Shown in pieces: positions 8,302 through 16,018 of a DNA stretch of 26,613 bases. The stretch is taken from positions 1-26,613 of the forward strand of contig CAJTUD010000037.1 in NCBI GenBank assembly GCA_910579725.1, given 5' to 3'. Made by a program: the position numbers and the translations under genes. Origin of the DNA: an uncultured Oscillospiraceae bacterium (lineage in GTDB: Bacteria; Bacillota; Clostridia; Oscillospirales; Oscillospiraceae). The stretch's first letter is position 1; each line of letters starts with the position of its first letter. The notes under the pieces are model-generated. The model made no database searches. It saw only the letters and a program-made list of their open reading frames with translations, and had not been told where the DNA came from.

Positions 8302-9054
8302 TCAGCGCACCCGCACGATGCACTCCAGCGTCTGTCCGTCGGCAGAGGCGGTAATCACCGTTGAGCCCTTCCCCACCCGCTCCACCAGTCCGGTTTCACT
8401 GATGGAGGCGGTTTCCGGGTTCTGGCTGGCCCAGACCACCTCTCCGGTATACGGGTCCTTTGTTCCTTTGATTTTCACCGCCATCTGCACCGGAGGGTCT
8501 CCGGCCCGCAGGGTGAAGTCCGTATAGTTAAGAGCAAGAACAAACTGGCTGACAGGGACCGCCTCCTGAACGGTGACTTCGCAGGAGCGGGATTCTACCC
8601 CGGTGGACGCGGTGACGACGGCGGTTCCGGCGGCGTTTGCCGTGATTCTGCCGCTGCTTACGGAGACAACGCTCTCGTCGGAGGAGGTCCAGATCAGCGT
8701 GTCAAAATTCCCCGAAGCGGACAGGACGGCCGTCTCTCCCTCGGTGATGGTCACGGAGGACCGGGACAAGGCCAGAGGCGCGGCATACCGTTCCACCGGC
8801 GCAGGCGGCGCGGGCGTCTCGTCGGGTTCTGACGGAGAGCGGGTAAGCAGAACGCCCAGTATGGCGACCGCCAGAAAGAACAGGCTGCTGGCCACAAAGA
8901 CCTGGGAACTGTTCTGCCGCAGAAAGTCCACAAGCTGTATGAACCGGTCGGACAGCGCCGGATCCCGCCGCCTCTCCCGGGCGGAGCAGTTGGGGCACTT
9001 TCGATAAGACGAGGAATAGCGTTTGCCGCATTTTGGACACAGACGGCTGCTCAT
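8302..9054 (-). CDS. Zinc-ribbon, single-pass membrane protein with two BIG2 Ig-like domains
   Basis: 250 residues. A zinc ribbon lies at the N-terminus (C6, C9, C20, C23: CPKCG...CPNC), then a basic linker. One membrane helix runs at about 50-70 (VFVASSLFFLAVAILGVLL), followed by a Pro/Glu linker. Two bacterial Ig-like group 2 (BIG2) domains lie at about 93-160 and 168-250; the second shows the typical VVWASQNPETASIS...GSTVITAS pattern. Predicted topology is zinc ribbon inside, Ig domains outside. No enzyme domain is present, so an adhesive, wall-binding or sensing role is a guess. The start is set by AAGGGGGG eight bases upstream. Its promoter is at 9095-9123. Confidence 0.85.
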   Translation of the reverse strand: MSSRLCPKCGKRYSSSYRKCPNCSARERRRDPALSDRFIQLVDFLRQNSSQVFVASSLFFLAVAILGVLLTRSPSEPDETPAPPAPVERYAAPLALSRSSVTITEGETAVLSASGNFDTLIWTSSDESVVSVSSGRITANAAGTAVVTASTGVESRSCEVTVQEAVPVSQFVLALNYTDFTLRAGDPPVQMAVKIKGTKDPYTGEVVWASQNPETASISETGLVERVGKGSTVITASADGQTLECIVRVR

Positions 9055-9094
9055 AATAAATGCCCCCCTTAAGTAAATCGTTCATTTTGGTTTC

Positions 9095-9123
9095 AGTATA
9101 TCACGATTTGTCAAATTATGCAA
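9095..9123 (-). promoter_or_regulatory. Promoter of the zinc-ribbon/BIG2 gene
   Basis: Minus strand: TTGCAT (9118-9123), 17-base spacer, TATACT (9095-9100). The region is AT-rich and contains a direct repeat ATTTGTCAA at 9106-9114 and 9143-9151, the first copy lying inside the spacer. Confidence 0.6.
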
Positions 9124-9151
9124 CTTATTATCGGAAGAGAACATTTGTCAA
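9106..9151. repeat. Direct repeat ATTTGTCAA overlapping a promoter
   Basis: Nine-base exact copies at 9106-9114 and 9143-9151, 37 bases apart, one inside the promoter spacer of the BIG2 gene. A regulator site is possible, but both copies also read TTGACA-like on the other strand, so they could simply be promoter elements. Confidence 0.4.
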
Positions 9152-9232
9152 GGGGAAGTTTTAGAAATGACAAAAGTTTTTCAGCCGGCATACCAGAGTA
9201 GCCACTGCGGTACAGTTTGGCGAAGTCTTGTC

Positions 9233-9778
9233 TCATAACAACGAACGCCATAGCACATTTTCCACTGAGATGATCTTTTCCTCGAACCCCTCGAAATCCA
9301 GCTCCACGGTGGTCAAATGGACAAAACCTAGCTTCTTCTGGAGTTTTGCCGATGCAGCATTGAAGTCGAAATAGCCGCATTGAACATAATCCATGCCTTC
9401 TTCTGCAAAGAGATGGGTCGTAACAGCCCGCAGGGCCTCTGTCATGAGTCCCTGTCGCTGGTACACCCGGGAAATAGAGAAGTTTAGAGACCGCCCTTGT
9501 TTCCCAGCCAGAGATTCCCGTTCCGCCAAGTCCTCCGGTACGGTGGTAACAGTCAAGTCGCCGATGACGCGCCCTGTCTCTTTGAGGATAAGCGCGTAGC
9601 CTCGCTCCTCTTTGTCTTTCAGCCAATCAAAGCAGGCCCGGGCGGTGGCTTCCTCCGTGTCCAACACATGCCGACCCATCATACGGCACATCTCCTCGTC
9701 TGCAGCATAGGCGCGGAAATCCCCATAATCCTCTTCCCGTAATTTCCGCAGAATGAGGCGTTCTGTCTCTAAAAACAT
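9233..9778 (-). CDS. GNAT-family N-acetyltransferase (RimJ/RimL-like)
   Basis: 181 residues, the usual size for the RimJ/RimL branch of acetyl-CoA-dependent transferases. Seen are the N-terminal ETERLILRKLREEDY start typical of this branch, a central beta strand GRVIGDLTV, and the acetyl-CoA loop region SRVYQRQGLMTEAL (Q/R-x-x-G-x form). The C-terminal NAASAKLQKKLGF (motif B) is also present. The acceptor (protein N-terminus, amino sugar or drug) cannot be told. GGAGGG eight bases before the ATG sets the start. A perfect palindrome at 9792-9806 overlaps this ribosome site and may be an operator. Confidence 0.9.
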   Translation of the reverse strand: MFLETERLILRKLREEDYGDFRAYAADEEMCRMMGRHVLDTEEATARACFDWLKDKEERGYALILKETGRVIGDLTVTTVPEDLAERESLAGKQGRSLNFSISRVYQRQGLMTEALRAVTTHLFAEEGMDYVQCGYFDFNAASAKLQKKLGFVHLTTVELDFEGFEEKIISVENVLWRSLL

Positions 9779-9791
9779 GGCGTTATCCCTC

Positions 9792-9806
9792 CATACATGA
9801 TGTATG
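9792..9806. promoter_or_regulatory. Palindrome at the GNAT ribosome-binding site
   Basis: CATACAT-G-ATGTATG, a perfect 7+1+7 inverted repeat starting 14 bases before the acetyltransferase start and touching its GGAGGG. It could be an operator or a small RNA hairpin that masks the ribosome site. No regulator gene is adjacent. Confidence 0.35.
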
Positions 9807-10348
9807 ATACCGATCCCGATTTGCCAAGATGTTATGCCTTGATTATACCATCAGCGCGGGAGGGATACAATCCTCTTTTTAAGTGCTGACAGCAGTGGCA
9901 AGCAATGCGCCGGTATATACCCGGCACCGCTTGTTAGTGGCTGACCGCCCCCAAGCCCCTGTTAAATCGTGAGCATCGCTCCCGATTTTTAAGCCGCCTT
10001 TGGCGTCTGTTTCCATTCCGGGGACGGTGGAGATCACCACCGTCCTGGTTTGCCTGGTTGGGTGCGTGCATCGCCTGATAGAAGTATTGAGGATGGGCCG
10101 GGCGGGGCTTAAAGTCGCGCACTCACAAGGCCCCCTCTCCGCTGCGCTGCCGTCTTGCCACAAACGAGCCGCCGCCAATGTGTAATGTGGTAAGTCTCAA
10201 ACTCACCCTTGATACAATACATCTGAATAGTTCCTTTTGAGAAAAGTGCTGCCGAGGTATCACTTTGGCAGTTTCTGCAAAACCAGACTGATGCAGTAAT
10301 AACTGTGAACTATAACCAGCTTGCAAACCGGAAGCTGCGGAGGGAAAT
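9807..10348. other. Gene-free stretch with hairpins, probable mobile-element relic
   Basis: About 540 bases without a convincing gene. It has an imperfect nested hairpin at 9899-9933 (CAAGC...GCCGG-TATATAC-CCGGC...GCTTG) and a clean 9-bp hairpin GGACGGTGG/CCACCGTCC at 10022-10045. The first two thirds are GC-rich; from about 10180 the sequence becomes clearly AT-richer than the flanks. Short open frames on the minus strand (for example 9934-10122) are Arg/Asn/Gln-rich and have no ribosome site. The look is that of non-coding backbone from an integrative element, but I cannot name it. Confidence 0.4.
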
Positions 10349-10537
10349 ATGGAAAAACTTTTTTTATTGTTCATGCCTGTATTGTTCATGATAGCTGCCA
10401 TTTTTTGTGCTTCATTTTCAGATACAATAGATACGGCAGTAAATGGGAATAAACAGGTTAAAAAAGTGATTGTCGTATTCAGTGTGGGAGTAATATTAGT
10501 TTGCACGATTGCAATTATTGCAAGTATCTTATCGTGA
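10349..10537 (+). CDS. Small two-helix membrane protein, unrecognised
   Basis: 62 residues, two predicted membrane helices (about 4-22 LFLLFMPVLFMIAAIFCAS and 40-60 VIVVFSVGVILVCTIAIIAS) joined by a short polar loop containing NGNKQVKK. GGAGGG sits five to six bases before the ATG, which makes translation credible. Base composition is AT-richer than neighbouring chromosomal genes, in keeping with transfer. No family is recognised; small toxins, holin-like proteins and immunity proteins can look like this, but nothing here decides between them. A longer open frame on the opposite strand (10123-10545) is judged an artefact. Confidence 0.55.
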   Translation: MEKLFLLFMPVLFMIAAIFCASFSDTIDTAVNGNKQVKKVIVVFSVGVILVCTIAIIASILS

Positions 10538-10640
10538 ATATCCAAGGGGTGGCGGCTCGCTTCAGATACTATGACGGATCATTTTGTCAAATGGCATTAA
10601 GAAACACCAATCTGAAAAGGGAGTCGGAATATCTGCTGTG

Positions 10641-10687
10641 AAAAACAGAGGGACCGTCCCCGAAAAGCCTCCGGGGGCGGCCCCTCT
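10641..10687 (-). terminator. Terminator of the small lipoprotein gene
   Basis: On the minus strand a 16-bp stem with two mismatches (AGAGGGGCCGCCCCCG against CGGGGACGGTCCCTCT) is followed by GTTTTT. It lies 90 bases past the lipoprotein stop. Confidence 0.7.
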
Positions 10688-10777
10688 GCGGGCGTCTTAT
10701 TCCGGATTTTCTTTCCTCAGATTCTGAAACGGCGGCGGGGCTCCTCCGTGGCGGAGGACGCCCTGCTCTGCGGAAAG

Positions 10778-11176
10778 TTACGGCCCATCCGGAAAGCGGT
10801 ATATGGTTCCGGCAGCAATCTCCGGGAAATCCGACACGGTGATTACCGCTTCCGCCGTCTGGCCGCTGACGGAGAGGTTCCCCTCCACATGGGGGTCGCC
10901 GCTGGCAAAATGAAGGATTCCCTCCTGATACGCCGCATCCCCCTCCAGGGTAGTAATGCGGTGGAGGCCCATGGAAAACCGGTAGAGGCCGTCCGCCTGC
11001 CGCGTCAGCTCCAGCTGGCTGTATATCTCCTCCGTCCCCTGCCTGTCGGTATAGGTTCCGGAGAGGTCCGGCGGCTCCCCCGGGGCGGCCGTACCGGCGG
11101 CGGGCCCGCCTTCCCCGCAGGCACAGCAGAGCATGAGCGTGCCCAGCAACGCGAAGGTCAGAACTTTCCTTTTCAT
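10778..11176 (-). CDS. Small predicted lipoprotein, unrecognised
   Basis: 132 residues. The N-terminus MKRKVLTFALLGTLMLCCACGEGG is a lipoprotein-type signal with likely lipidation at C20, though the lipobox (CCAC) is not canonical. The remainder has a DLSGTYTDRQG opening and beta-rich pattern resembling small lipocalin-like or DUF-type surface lipoproteins: extracellular, no catalytic motif seen. The upstream frame is open to 11395 but overlaps nrdR; the signal peptide sets the start at 11176, with only a weak ribosome site. It follows nrdR by 109 bases and may share its transcript. Confidence 0.65.
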   Translation of the reverse strand: MKRKVLTFALLGTLMLCCACGEGGPAAGTAAPGEPPDLSGTYTDRQGTEEIYSQLELTRQADGLYRFSMGLHRITTLEGDAAYQEGILHFASGDPHVEGNLSVSGQTAEAVITVSDFPEIAAGTIYRFPDGP

Positions 11177-11285
11177 GACACCATTTCCCGCTGTTTTTTC
11201 GTTTGCCGGATTCTCCCGGAGCTTCTCCGGTCCGCAATCACCGGCGTTCTGAACCCGCCGCCGGACTTTACCGGTTTTCGGCTGG

Positions 11286-11765
11286 TCATTCGTCAGGCGG
11301 GGCCTCCAGCGGCTTTTCCTCCAGCAGCTTTGCCAGCTCGGCCATAAAGGTATGGATATCTTTGAACTGGCGGTATACCGAGGCGAAGCGGACATAGGCC
11401 ACTTCGTCCACGTCCCGCAGCTTGTCCATGACCTGCTCCCCCACCAGCTCGGTGGGGATTTCCCGCTCCAGGTTGTTTTGCAGGTTCTGCTCGATCTCGT
11501 CGGTCATCCGCTCCAGGTCCGCCATGGACACCGTCCGCTTTTCGCAGGCCCGCAGCATGCTGCCCAGCACCTTGCTGCGGTCAAAGCTCTGGCGGCTGCC
11601 GTCCTTCTTGATGACCACCATAGGCAGGGACTCCATGGTTTCATAGGTGGTGAACCGCTTCTCGCAGGCCAGACATTCCCGGCGGCGGCGGATGCTGCTC
11701 CCCTCGTCGGCGGGACGGCTGTCCACCACTCTGCTCTCCTTGTAGCCGCAATAGGGACATTTCAT
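11286..11765 (-). CDS. nrdR: Transcriptional repressor NrdR
   Basis: 159 residues, usual family length. The N-terminal zinc ribbon uses C3, C6, C31 and C34 with the invariant CPYCG...SRPADEGSSIRRRREC block. Residues about 47-137 form the ATP-cone (VVIKKDGSRQSFDRSKV...). NrdR senses ATP/dATP and represses ribonucleotide reductase genes, none of which is in this window. AAGGAGG lies eight bases before the ATG at 11765. It diverges from the radical SAM gene. Confidence 0.97.
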   Translation of the reverse strand: MKCPYCGYKESRVVDSRPADEGSSIRRRRECLACEKRFTTYETMESLPMVVIKKDGSRQSFDRSKVLGSMLRACEKRTVSMADLERMTDEIEQNLQNNLEREIPTELVGEQVMDKLRDVDEVAYVRFASVYRQFKDIHTFMAELAKLLEEKPLEAPPDE

Positions 11766-11797
11766 AGCAAGGTCCTCCTTTTTAAAATGCAAATATA

Positions 11798-11826
11798 TGG
11801 ACAGCGTCAGCGCCCTGTGGTACAAT
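11798..11826 (+). promoter_or_regulatory. Promoter of the radical SAM gene
   Basis: TGGACA (11798-11803), 17-base spacer, TACAAT (11821-11826), ending 28 bases before the start codon. Confidence 0.6.
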
Positions 11827-11854
11827 GACGCAAAAATAACGGAGGTATACCGCT

Positions 11855-12877
11855 ATGTTTCATAAAGCGCTTTATCTGGTGACAGATATGTACGGTTGTC
11901 CCAACCGGTGCCGCCACTGCTGGCTGGGACATATGCCCAACCGGGCCATGGAGCCCGGCGCGGACGCCTGGCTGGTGGATTACTTCAAGCCGGACTTCGA
12001 GACCGTCGTCTTCTACAGCTGGCTGCGGGAACCGGACTTCTGCGACGGCTACCGGGCGCGCTGGGAGCGGGACAACGCCCTCAGCGTGGGCGGGAAGCCG
12101 GAGCGGTTTGAGCTGGCCAGCTTCTGGCGGCTGGTCCGGGATCTGGACTACGCGGGATTTTTGAAGGAAGTGGGCGTCAAACAGGTCCAGCTGACCTTCT
12201 TCGGGCTGGAGGAGTTGACGGACAGATACACTGGCCGGAAGGGTGCGTTCCAGGAGCTTTTGCAGGCCACGGAGATCCTCCTCCAGCACGAGATCGCCCC
12301 CCGGTGGCAGGCGTTCCTCAACGAGGAAAACAAGGCGGAGGTCCCCGCGCTGCTGGGGCTCATCAAGACGCTGGAGCTGGAAAAACGCTGCCGGGCATTT
12401 GGGGAGGACTTCAAATTCTTCGTTCACGCCGGGAGCTGTGACGGAGAGAACCGGAAGCTCTACCCCATCCGTATCGAAAAGGCCCATATCCCGGAGGAGC
12501 TGCGCCCCTACTATCTGGACTACAGCCGGGTGCTGACCGAGGCCCAGTGCTGTGAGCGGCTGCGGCACAGCACCGTCCATGAAATCCCCCGCAGCGAGGA
12601 CAGGATCGTGCTGAACATCTCCAACAGCTTCGACGTCTATTTCAACTTCACCCACATGACGGAGGGGTGGAGGATCGGTAATCTGAAAACGGCCCCGCGG
12701 GAGGAAATGATCCGCCGGATCGTGGAGGAGGACATTCCCGCCCTGACGCTGGCCCGGGAAATCACTCTGGGCCAGCTGGCCGAGCGGTACGGCGACCCGC
12801 TGTCGGAAAAGGCGTTCTTCCTGGAGGACTACCAAAGTTATCTGCTTAACCGGTACATAGAGGACCGGCTGGGGTAA
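11855..12877 (+). CDS. Radical SAM protein with a SPASM-like tail
   Basis: 340 residues. The CxxxCxxC motif (C15, C19, C22: GCPNRCRHCW) at the extreme N-terminus binds the radical SAM 4Fe-4S cluster. A long middle region (about 90-240) has few recognisable motifs. The C-terminal NSFDVYFNFTHMTEGWRIGNL has the shape of a SPASM entry (dGdvy...iGNL), but the expected cysteines are not there, so auxiliary clusters are unlikely. Neighbours give no substrate, and no peptide precursor gene was found next to it. GGAGG nine bases before the ATG supports the start. Single gene, convergent with 12931-13476. The reaction is unknown. Confidence 0.85.
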   Translation: MFHKALYLVTDMYGCPNRCRHCWLGHMPNRAMEPGADAWLVDYFKPDFETVVFYSWLREPDFCDGYRARWERDNALSVGGKPERFELASFWRLVRDLDYAGFLKEVGVKQVQLTFFGLEELTDRYTGRKGAFQELLQATEILLQHEIAPRWQAFLNEENKAEVPALLGLIKTLELEKRCRAFGEDFKFFVHAGSCDGENRKLYPIRIEKAHIPEELRPYYLDYSRVLTEAQCCERLRHSTVHEIPRSEDRIVLNISNSFDVYFNFTHMTEGWRIGNLKTAPREEMIRRIVEEDIPALTLAREITLGQLAERYGDPLSEKAFFLEDYQSYLLNRYIEDRLG

Positions 12878-12930
12878 TTTTCTCCATTATACCACAAATA
12901 TCTCCCAAAGAAAAGCCGCCTGAAGAAATT

Positions 12931-13476
12931 TTATCCCTCCCGCCAAAGTATGGGTTCCTCCTCCCGGAAGGCATATACCACGCACCGGCTTCCCTCTACG
13001 CACTGTATCCTCCCCAAACAAAAAAGGGCCTCCAGCGGGAAGGGCCGTCCCTCCTCCAGAGGCAGGGCCAGCAGAAGGACGCTTCCCTCCCGCCGCCACC
13101 AGCCCCGGCCCTGACGGATCAGGCGTTCCCGGAGAAACCGGCTCTGGAACAGCTGGGCGGGACAGCGGGTCTCCCGCCAGCACAGGCTGGTCTCTTCAAA
13201 GCGGAAGGACCGCCGGGCCTCTCCCCGGTGAAGCCGCCCCAGCTGTTCCACATCCCGGTTGTACAGACGGCGGCGCACCGACAGCCGCCCCTCCTCCGGG
13301 GCCAGCACCCCCAGGGGCAGCTCTCCCTGCTCCCCGGTAAGGAAGGCCCGGTACAGGCCGTCTCCGGGGTCCGCCATGGAGGCGGTGATCTCTGTCCGCG
13401 CCCCGTTGGGTCCCCAGAGGGACAGCGTCACCTCCCCCCGGCGCTCGCCCTGGCAGTACAGCGGCAGGCGTTCCAT
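12931..13476 (-). CDS. Hypothetical protein, unrecognised
   Basis: 181 residues starting MERLPLYCQGERRGEV; no family is recognised. The N-terminal half reads like a beta-rich domain (EVTLSLWGPNG...YRAFLTGEQGELPLGVLAPEEGRLSVRRRL). The rest is rich in Arg, Glu, Leu and Trp and contains three or four cysteines without a CxxC pattern. There is no signal peptide or membrane helix, so it is probably cytoplasmic. GAGGAG eight bases before the ATG at 13476 sets the start; the frame is open further up to 13566 without a ribosome site. It diverges from metG and is monocistronic. Confidence 0.7.
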   Translation of the reverse strand: MERLPLYCQGERRGEVTLSLWGPNGARTEITASMADPGDGLYRAFLTGEQGELPLGVLAPEEGRLSVRRRLYNRDVEQLGRLHRGEARRSFRFEETSLCWRETRCPAQLFQSRFLRERLIRQGRGWWRREGSVLLLALPLEEGRPFPLEALFCLGRIQCVEGSRCVVYAFREEEPILWREG

Positions 13477-13633
13477 GGGCCGCACTCCTCTCTCCTGGTT
13501 TTGGGGACGGACCATCCTTTTCCGGAAACGGCCGCGGCTTCCGGAAACCGGTCCCCCTGTTGACAAGCCTATGCGTCCCAGGGCCGGTTATGCGGCTTTT
13601 TTCCACATTTGGCGGAAAAGCGGCTGCCGGCAC

Positions 13634-13662
13634 TTGTAAAGGGCGGGAATTTGTGGTACATT
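13634..13662 (+). promoter_or_regulatory. Probable promoter of the small ORF-metG operon
   Basis: TTGTAA (13634-13639), 17-base spacer, TACATT (13657-13662); a second -10-like TATACT follows at 13667-13672. It lies about 30 bases before the 33-codon ORF. Confidence 0.45.
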
Positions 13663-13693
13663 TGGATATACTGTGAAAAAGGAGGCTGACGCT

Positions 13694-13795
13694 ATGGGAA
13701 CGACTGACAGAAGGAACTCTGCCGGGTTCCTGCTGATGGCCCTCCGGGGTCAGGACCGGCCGGAGAAACGGCTGCCGCCCGATTTGAATCAATAG
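13694..13795 (+). CDS. 33-residue small ORF ahead of metG
   Basis: Encodes a 33-residue basic peptide beginning MGTTDRRNSAGF and ending PPDLNQ. It has one of the best ribosome sites in the window: AAGGAGG with an eight-base spacer. It stops 21 bases before the metG start, in which gap metG has its own GGAGG. No membrane helix or signal, and no run of Met codons that would suggest a methionine attenuator. It may be a small protein or a translated leader. Real translation is inferred from the ribosome site only. Confidence 0.55.
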   Translation: MGTTDRRNSAGFLLMALRGQDRPEKRLPPDLNQ

Positions 13796-13816
13796 AAATT
13801 CTGGAGGATTCGTCCC

Positions 13817-15793
13817 ATGGACAACAAGCATTTTTATATCACCACCCCCATCTACTACCCTTCGGGGAAGCTCCATATCGGCCACTCCTACACCACCGTG
13901 GCCGCCGACGTCATGGCGCGCTTCAAAAGGCTCCAGGGCTATGACGTCATGTTCCTCACCGGCACCGACGAGCACGGCCAGAAGATCGAGGACAAAGCCC
14001 GGGAGGCGGGAGTCACCCCCCAGCAGTTCGTGGACAGCATCGTCACCGCCCCCGGCGGGGTGCTGGACCTGTGGAAGCTGATGAACATTCAGTACGACCG
14101 CTTCATCCGCACTACCGACGATTACCATGTCTCCGCCATCCAGAAGATTTTCCGGAAGATGTACGAAAACGGCGACATCTACAAGGGCTCCTATAAGGGC
14201 AAGTACTGCAAGCCCTGCGAGAGCTTCTGGACCGACAGCCAGCTGGCGGACGGCAAGTGCCCCGACTGCGGCCGGGAGGTCATCGATGCCGAGGAGGAGG
14301 CCTATTTCTTCCGGGCCTCCAAGTACGCGGACCGGGTCCGGGATCTGCTGCTGAACACAGACTTTCTGGAGCCGAAGAGCCGGGTGCATGAGATGGTGAA
14401 CAATTTCATCGACTGCGAGGGCGGCTTGCAGGACCTGTGCGTGTCCCGCACCAGCTTCACCTGGGGCGTGCCCGTGGACTTCGATCCGGGCCATGTGGTC
14501 TATGTGTGGCTGGACGCGCTGTTCAACTACATGACTGCGCTGGGTTATCAAAATGAGAAATATAACGATCTGGACAAATTCTGGCCCGCAGACGCCCACT
14601 TCGTGGGCAAGGAAATTGTCCGGTTCCACGCGATTTACTGGCCTGCGTTCCTTATGAGCATGGACCTGCCCCTGCCCAAGAAGGTCTACGGCCACGGCTG
14701 GCTGAACTTCAACGGCGACAAGATGAGCAAGTCCAAGGGCAACGTGGTGGACCCCTACCTGCTCTCCGAGCGGTACGGCGTGGACGCTCTGCGGTTCTTT
14801 GTTCTGCGGACTTTCCCCTTCGGGTCCGACGGCAACTTCACCAACGAGCTGCTGATTCAGACCATCAACACCGACCTCGCCAACGACCTGGGCAACCTGG
14901 TTTCCCGTACCACCGCCATGGCGGAGAAGTATTTTGGCGGGAAGCTGCCCGAGGCCCGGCAGGCAAACCCGGAACTGGACGGCAGCTTGATCTCCCTGAT
15001 CACCGGCCTCCGCGCCCGGTACGAGGAGCAGATGGAGAAGTTCCAGTTCCAGAACGCTCTGGAGGAAGTTTTCAAGGCCATCCAGCGGGCCAACAAGTAT
15101 ATCGACGAGAACGCCCCCTGGGCCCTGGCCAAGGATATGGACGCCAACGGGGCCCGGCTGGCGGCGGTGCTGTACAACCTGCTGGAGACGGTCCGGGTGT
15201 GCACCGTGTTGCTGACGCCCTTCATGCCGGACAGCTGCGGGAAAATTTTCGGGCAGACCGGCGCGGATGAGGCGGTGCGGACCTGGGACAGCGCGGCCAG
15301 CTGGGGCCTGCTGCCCGCCGGTGTGGAGGTTCACAAGGGGGAGAACCTGTTCCCCCGCATCGACATGGCAAAGGAGCTGGAGGAGCTGGAGCGCATCCAG
15401 GAGGAGGCCAGACGCGCCGCCCTGCCCGCCGTCGAGATCGAGCCCCAGAGCGGGGAGAAGGTGGACTTCGACACCTTCTGCAAGTCCGACTTCCGGGCTG
15501 TGAAGGTGAAGGACTGCCAGCGGGTGAAGAAATCCGACAAGCTTTTGAAGTTCACTCTGGACGACGGCACCGGCACCGACCGGCAGATTCTCTCCGGCAT
15601 CGCCAAGTGGTATGCGCCGGAGGAGCTGATTGGCAAGACGCTGGTGGCGATTGTCAACCTGCCTCCCCGGAAGATGATGGGCCAGGAGAGTCAGGGAATG
15701 CTCATCTCCGCCGTCCACACCGAAAAGGGCGAGGAGTGCCTGAACCTGTTGATGGTGGACGGCAGGATTCCCGCAGGGGCAAAGCTCTGCTGA
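13817..15793 (+). CDS. metG: Methionyl-tRNA synthetase with C-terminal tRNA-binding domain
   Basis: 658 residues. Attaches methionine to tRNA-Met using ATP in the cytoplasm. The class I signature HIGH is at 20-23 (KLHIGH) and KMSKS at 302-306. The zinc knuckle CKPC (C131, C134) with CPDC follows. After the anticodon-binding helical domain, residues from about 550 form a Trbp111/EMAP-like OB-fold (DFDTFCKSDFRAVKVKDCQRV..., ending MVDGRIPAGAKLC), as in the dimeric bacterial form. GGAGG nine bases upstream supports the start. It follows a 33-codon ORF and is followed after 12 bases by a DUF4177 gene. No T-box leader was seen. Confidence 0.97.
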   Translation: MDNKHFYITTPIYYPSGKLHIGHSYTTVAADVMARFKRLQGYDVMFLTGTDEHGQKIEDKAREAGVTPQQFVDSIVTAPGGVLDLWKLMNIQYDRFIRTTDDYHVSAIQKIFRKMYENGDIYKGSYKGKYCKPCESFWTDSQLADGKCPDCGREVIDAEEEAYFFRASKYADRVRDLLLNTDFLEPKSRVHEMVNNFIDCEGGLQDLCVSRTSFTWGVPVDFDPGHVVYVWLDALFNYMTALGYQNEKYNDLDKFWPADAHFVGKEIVRFHAIYWPAFLMSMDLPLPKKVYGHGWLNFNGDKMSKSKGNVVDPYLLSERYGVDALRFFVLRTFPFGSDGNFTNELLIQTINTDLANDLGNLVSRTTAMAEKYFGGKLPEARQANPELDGSLISLITGLRARYEEQMEKFQFQNALEEVFKAIQRANKYIDENAPWALAKDMDANGARLAAVLYNLLETVRVCTVLLTPFMPDSCGKIFGQTGADEAVRTWDSAASWGLLPAGVEVHKGENLFPRIDMAKELEELERIQEEARRAALPAVEIEPQSGEKVDFDTFCKSDFRAVKVKDCQRVKKSDKLLKFTLDDGTGTDRQILSGIAKWYAPEELIGKTLVAIVNLPPRKMMGQESQGMLISAVHTEKGEECLNLLMVDGRIPAGAKLC

Positions 15794-15805
15794 GGAGGGC
15801 GGATC

Positions 15806-16003
15806 ATGTACGAGTATCAGTATGTGGAGCTGTATACCGGCGGCGGCTTCTGGATCGACAACGGTACCGGCGCCCATCGGGAGGTCATTGACCGGGAGGC
15901 CCGGGAAGGCTGGCGGTATGTGGGCTATGTGCCCCTGAGCTTTACCAGCAACGGGGGGATCAAGTCCATGGATTTGATTTTCGAGCGGGAAAGCCGCGAA
16001 TAG
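15806..16003 (+). CDS. DUF4177-type small protein
   Basis: 65 residues, starting MYEYQYVELYTGGGFW, with the ...IDREAREGWRYVGYVP...MDLIFERE pattern typical of DUF4177 proteins, compact one-domain alpha/beta proteins of unknown role. GGAGGG six bases before the ATG. It starts 12 bases after metG, so it is almost surely co-transcribed. Confidence 0.85.
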   Translation: MYEYQYVELYTGGGFWIDNGTGAHREVIDREAREGWRYVGYVPLSFTSNGGIKSMDLIFERESRE

Positions 16004-16018
16004 AGGCTCCGTATTTTG

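Noticed and set aside
10123..10545. Open frame of 140 codons on the minus strand across the AT-rich patch
   Set aside because: Its composition is unlike a folded protein, it has no ribosome site, and the plus-strand small membrane ORF with a good site overlaps it.
13567..13816. T-box or SAM-type riboswitch before metG
   Set aside because: The leader is short, no T-box motif or antiterminator pairing was seen, and a small ORF fills most of it.
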